Shown here: in pieces, positions 13,482 through 15,419 of the stretch | Layout: every line of letters begins with the position of its first letter | How positions within the stretch are numbered: the stretch's first letter is position 1 | Assembly (NCBI GenBank): GCA_005884745.1 | Contig: VAZU01000112.1 | Coordinates: 1 to 15,419 of the forward strand | Direction of reading: 5' to 3' | Source: Alphaproteobacteria bacterium | Lineage (GTDB): Bacteria; Pseudomonadota; Alphaproteobacteria; Rhizobiales; Xanthobacteraceae | Length of the DNA stretch: 15,419 nt | The notes under the pieces: model-generated | Told to the model about the DNA's origin: nothing | The model's database searches: none | What the model saw: only the letters and a program-made list of their open reading frames with translations | Made by a program: the position numbers and the translations under genes

Positions 13482-14525
13482 TCACATCACGAACACGCCC
13501 TTGCCCGTCGTGTGCGTGGCAAACAGGCGATAGGCCTCGGCGGCCTGGTCCAATTTCCAGCGATGGGTGAACAGGCTGTCGACGTCGATCTTGCGGTCGA
13601 CGACGAAGCGTGCGCATTCCGCTTGGCCGACCGTGGAAAAAGTCCAGGAAGCGATCAGCGTGAGCTGGCGGCGGAGCATGTCGTTGCTGACATCGAGCGT
13701 GACCTTATCGCCCTCGCCGACGAAGCAACAGGTGCCCCAGGTCTTGGTCGCGCGCACCGCGCTCGCCCGCGCGCTCGGCGCGCCGGAGGTATCGAGGGTG
13801 AGATCGGCGCCGCGGCCGTGGGTGAGCTCCTTGATGGCCGCGACCGCGTCGTCCGCCGCCGGGTTCACGACCGCTGCGGCGCCGAATTCCTTGGCGCGCG
13901 CCAGGCGTTCCGTGCCGACGTCGAGCGCGATCACCCGCGCGCCCATCGCGACGGCAAGCTGGGTCGCCGAGAGCCCCACCGGCCCCTGGCCGAAGATCGC
14001 GATGGTATCGCGGCCGGAGAGATTCATCCGCCGCAGCGCCCCGAAGGCCGTGCCGGTGCCGCAGGAGATCGCCGCGCCCGTCTCGAAGGAAAGCTCGTCG
14101 GGCAGCGGCACCAGGGTGGATGCCGGCACCTTGAGATAATCGGCATGGCCGCCGTGGCCGCTGATGCCGTAGGCGATGAAACCCTCCTCGCACAATTGCG
14201 ACCACCCGGTGCGGCAATGGCCGCACACGCCGCAGCCTTTGTAGTGATGACACATCGCGCGCTGCCCGAGGCGCGCCTCGCGCTCGCCGACGCCGGAGCC
14301 GACGGCAACGACGATACCGCACGGCTCGTGCCCGGCGATGACCGGTCCCTCGGCAGCGCGGCCGATGGAGAACCTGCGACCCTTGGGGGCACGATAGGCA
14401 TGAAGGTCGCTGCCGCACATGCCCGACGCCTTCATGGCGAGCACGACCTCGCCGGGACCCGGGGCCGGGTCCGGAAAGTCCACGAGCGCAAGCTCGCAGT
14501 CGCCCTGGAACACCACGCCTCTCAT
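13482..14525 (-). CDS. Zinc-dependent medium-chain alcohol/polyol dehydrogenase
   Basis: 347 residues, normal for the MDR family. Catalytic zinc ligands appear as Cys37 (SGMCGSDLHAYR), His66 and Glu67 (IAGHEPCG). The structural zinc lobe is complete with Cys98, Cys101, Cys104 and Cys112. The Rossmann motif GQGPVG is followed by a beta strand ending in Asp (RVIALDVGTERLARAKEFGA), which favours NAD over NADP. GHGGHADYLKVPASTLVPLPD and TFDWDG-free, sorbitol/threonine-dehydrogenase-like spacing place it near the polyol/L-threonine dehydrogenase branch; the exact substrate is not predictable. ATG at 14525 has GAGAG about 7 bases upstream. It is the first gene of the minus-strand operon, overlapping or abutting the methyltransferase start, so oxidation of a sugar or polyol precursor is a reasonable guess. 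It diverges from the hydrolase gene. Confidence 0.9.
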   Translation of the reverse strand: MRGVVFQGDCELALVDFPDPAPGPGEVVLAMKASGMCGSDLHAYRAPKGRRFSIGRAAEGPVIAGHEPCGIVVAVGSGVGEREARLGQRAMCHHYKGCGVCGHCRTGWSQLCEEGFIAYGISGHGGHADYLKVPASTLVPLPDELSFETGAAISCGTGTAFGALRRMNLSGRDTIAIFGQGPVGLSATQLAVAMGARVIALDVGTERLARAKEFGAAAVVNPAADDAVAAIKELTHGRGADLTLDTSGAPSARASAVRATKTWGTCCFVGEGDKVTLDVSNDMLRRQLTLIASWTFSTVGQAECARFVVDRKIDVDSLFTHRWKLDQAAEAYRLFATHTTGKGVFVM

Positions 14526-14713
14526 GTCGTGCTCTCGTGGAACATCGTCGCGGCGGCCAGAATGCCGGCCTCCTCTTCTGCAGGACCTATACCGCAGCCG
14601 CCAATCTGCGAGAAGGCGGCGCGGAACGGCATCGCCTGCACGCACGACTTGCCGCATGATCCTCATCGAGGACGTAGGCGGCCGGACAAGCCCACGGCCA
14701 TGGAGCTCCGATC

Positions 14714-15419
14714 GTGCCCGATCAATCTTTGTCGGATCGAGGTCTCTGGGTGCGGCGCAGCGGTTCCGGCGATCGCGTGCTGGTGCTGCTGCACGGGATG
14801 GGAGCCAACGGCGCGGTGTGGTCGCGCCTGCTGCCGATCCTGGATTCCCGATGGTCGGGCCGAGTGCTGGTTCCGGACCTGCGCGGCCATGGGCGCTCGA
14901 TCCGGCAGGGGCCTTACGGGATCGACACCCACGCCGCCGATATCGCCGCGCTCATCGCCGGCGAGGCGGCGCGCTCCGTCATCTTGGTCGGCCATTCATT
15001 CGGCGGCGCAGTCGCGGCACTCGCCGCGAGCGGTCGGTTCGGTCTGTCGGCGCAGCACGTCATTGCGATCGGCGTAAAAATCCGCTGGAGCGAGGATGAG
15101 ATCGCCCGCGCGCAGGAAATGGCGCAGCGGCCGGCGCGCAGTTTTTCGACGCGCGAGGAGGCGATCGAACGCTATCTGAAAGTCTCAGGATTGTCGGGAC
15201 TGGCCGATCCGGCATCGGAGGCGGCAGCGGAAGGGATCGTCGGCGGGCCGGGGGCTTGGCGCGTCGCGATGGATCCAGGCGCTTTTGCCGCGGTGGGACC
15301 TTCGGTGCCGGCCGTCCTGCGATCCTGCGCCGCGCCGCTCCATCTCGCCGCCGGCGAGAACGATCCGATGGTGACACTCGACGACATGCGGGCGATCGAC
15401 CCCGCCGCGGTCACCTTTT
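14714..15419 (+). CDS. Alpha/beta hydrolase, 3' end outside the window
   Basis: The frame is open from GTG at 14714 to the right edge, 235 codons. The start has GGAG 8 bases upstream and gives a standard opening: LWVRRSGSGDRVLVLLHGMGANGAVW (oxyanion HG at 27-28), then VLVPDLRGHGRS (51-62), then ILVGHSFGG (90-98) with nucleophile Ser95 in the elbow. An acidic residue, Asp217 in AGENDPMV, is in place for the triad; the catalytic His should lie just beyond the edge. Earlier in-frame extensions have no better start. Substrate is unknown (ester, lactone or C-C hydrolase are all possible). It is divergent from the dehydrogenase operon, with 188 bp between, in which I see no clear promoter motif. 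Confidence 0.88.
   Translation, partial: MPDQSLSDRGLWVRRSGSGDRVLVLLHGMGANGAVWSRLLPILDSRWSGRVLVPDLRGHGRSIRQGPYGIDTHAADIAALIAGEAARSVILVGHSFGGAVAALAASGRFGLSAQHVIAIGVKIRWSEDEIARAQEMAQRPARSFSTREEAIERYLKVSGLSGLADPASEAAAEGIVGGPGAWRVAMDPGAFAAVGPSVPAVLRSCAAPLHLAAGENDPMVTLDDMRAIDPAAVTF

Noticed and set aside
13512..15077. 521-residue plus-strand frame opposite the dehydrogenase and running into the hydrolase gene
   Set aside because: It crosses two well-supported genes in the wrong frame and strand and shows no domain.
1..15419. CRISPR arrays, tRNA or rRNA genes, riboswitches
   Set aside because: No regularly spaced direct repeats, no cloverleaf with a recognisable TTCGA arm, and no conserved aptamer core were seen on either strand.

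Overview
This is a high-GC window with no rRNA, tRNA, CRISPR array or intact mobile element. Several signals point to an alphaproteobacterium of the Hyphomicrobiales (Bradyrhizobium/Rhodopseudomonas/Xanthobacteraceae-like). These are a perfect EcfG-type general-stress promoter (GGAAC-N16-CGTT), two tandem CtrA boxes (TTAA-N7-TTAAC), a PF04392-type orphan periplasmic binding protein, and CCGGA/TCCGG palindromic repeats at gene ends. The taxonomic call is inference; no marker gene is present.

Layout, left to right. 1-229 (-): 5' part of a DUF2848 gene. 333-461: palindromic repeat. 509-868 (-): small one-TM protein of unknown function with a perfect Shine-Dalgarno. 1166-2644 (-): HpaB-type 4-hydroxyphenylacetate 3-hydroxylase. 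2830-2874: probable IS1380 transposase remnant. 3006-3992 (+): secreted ABC-type substrate-binding protein. 4008-4170: two palindromic repeats between convergent genes. 4185-4592 (-): exported four-EF-hand protein behind a possible EcfG-type promoter. 4681-5448 (-): glyoxalase-like VOC protein. 5449-5720: regulatory region with a 12-bp inverted repeat and twin CtrA boxes. 5721-9431 (+): three membrane proteins, namely a DUF2270 protein, an EamA/DMT exporter with a TTG start, and a large KimA-like APC permease with a cytosolic tail.

The right half looks like a cell-surface glycan locus. A DUF2142 GT-C-like membrane protein (9437-10909, -) diverges from a GT2 polyprenyl-phosphate sugar synthase plus DUF2304 partner (11092-12119, +), whose coding sequences overlap by 4 bp and which lie behind the EcfG promoter. 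Converging on these is a tightly coupled minus-strand operon: zinc alcohol dehydrogenase, then a zinc-ribbon SAM methyltransferase, then a four-TM EmrE/ArnE-like protein (14525 down to 12245). Both junctions in that operon can be 4-bp overlaps. An alpha/beta hydrolase (14714 onward, +) runs off the right edge.

The most interesting hypothesis is that GT2 + DUF2304, the EmrE-like protein and the DUF2142 protein form a charge, flip and transfer relay, analogous in logic to ArnC, ArnE/F and ArnT. It would load a sugar onto a lipid carrier, move it across the inner membrane and attach it to a surface acceptor, under general-stress control. The methyltransferase and dehydrogenase would tailor the sugar. 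This rests on family membership and gene order, not on a recognised published cluster.
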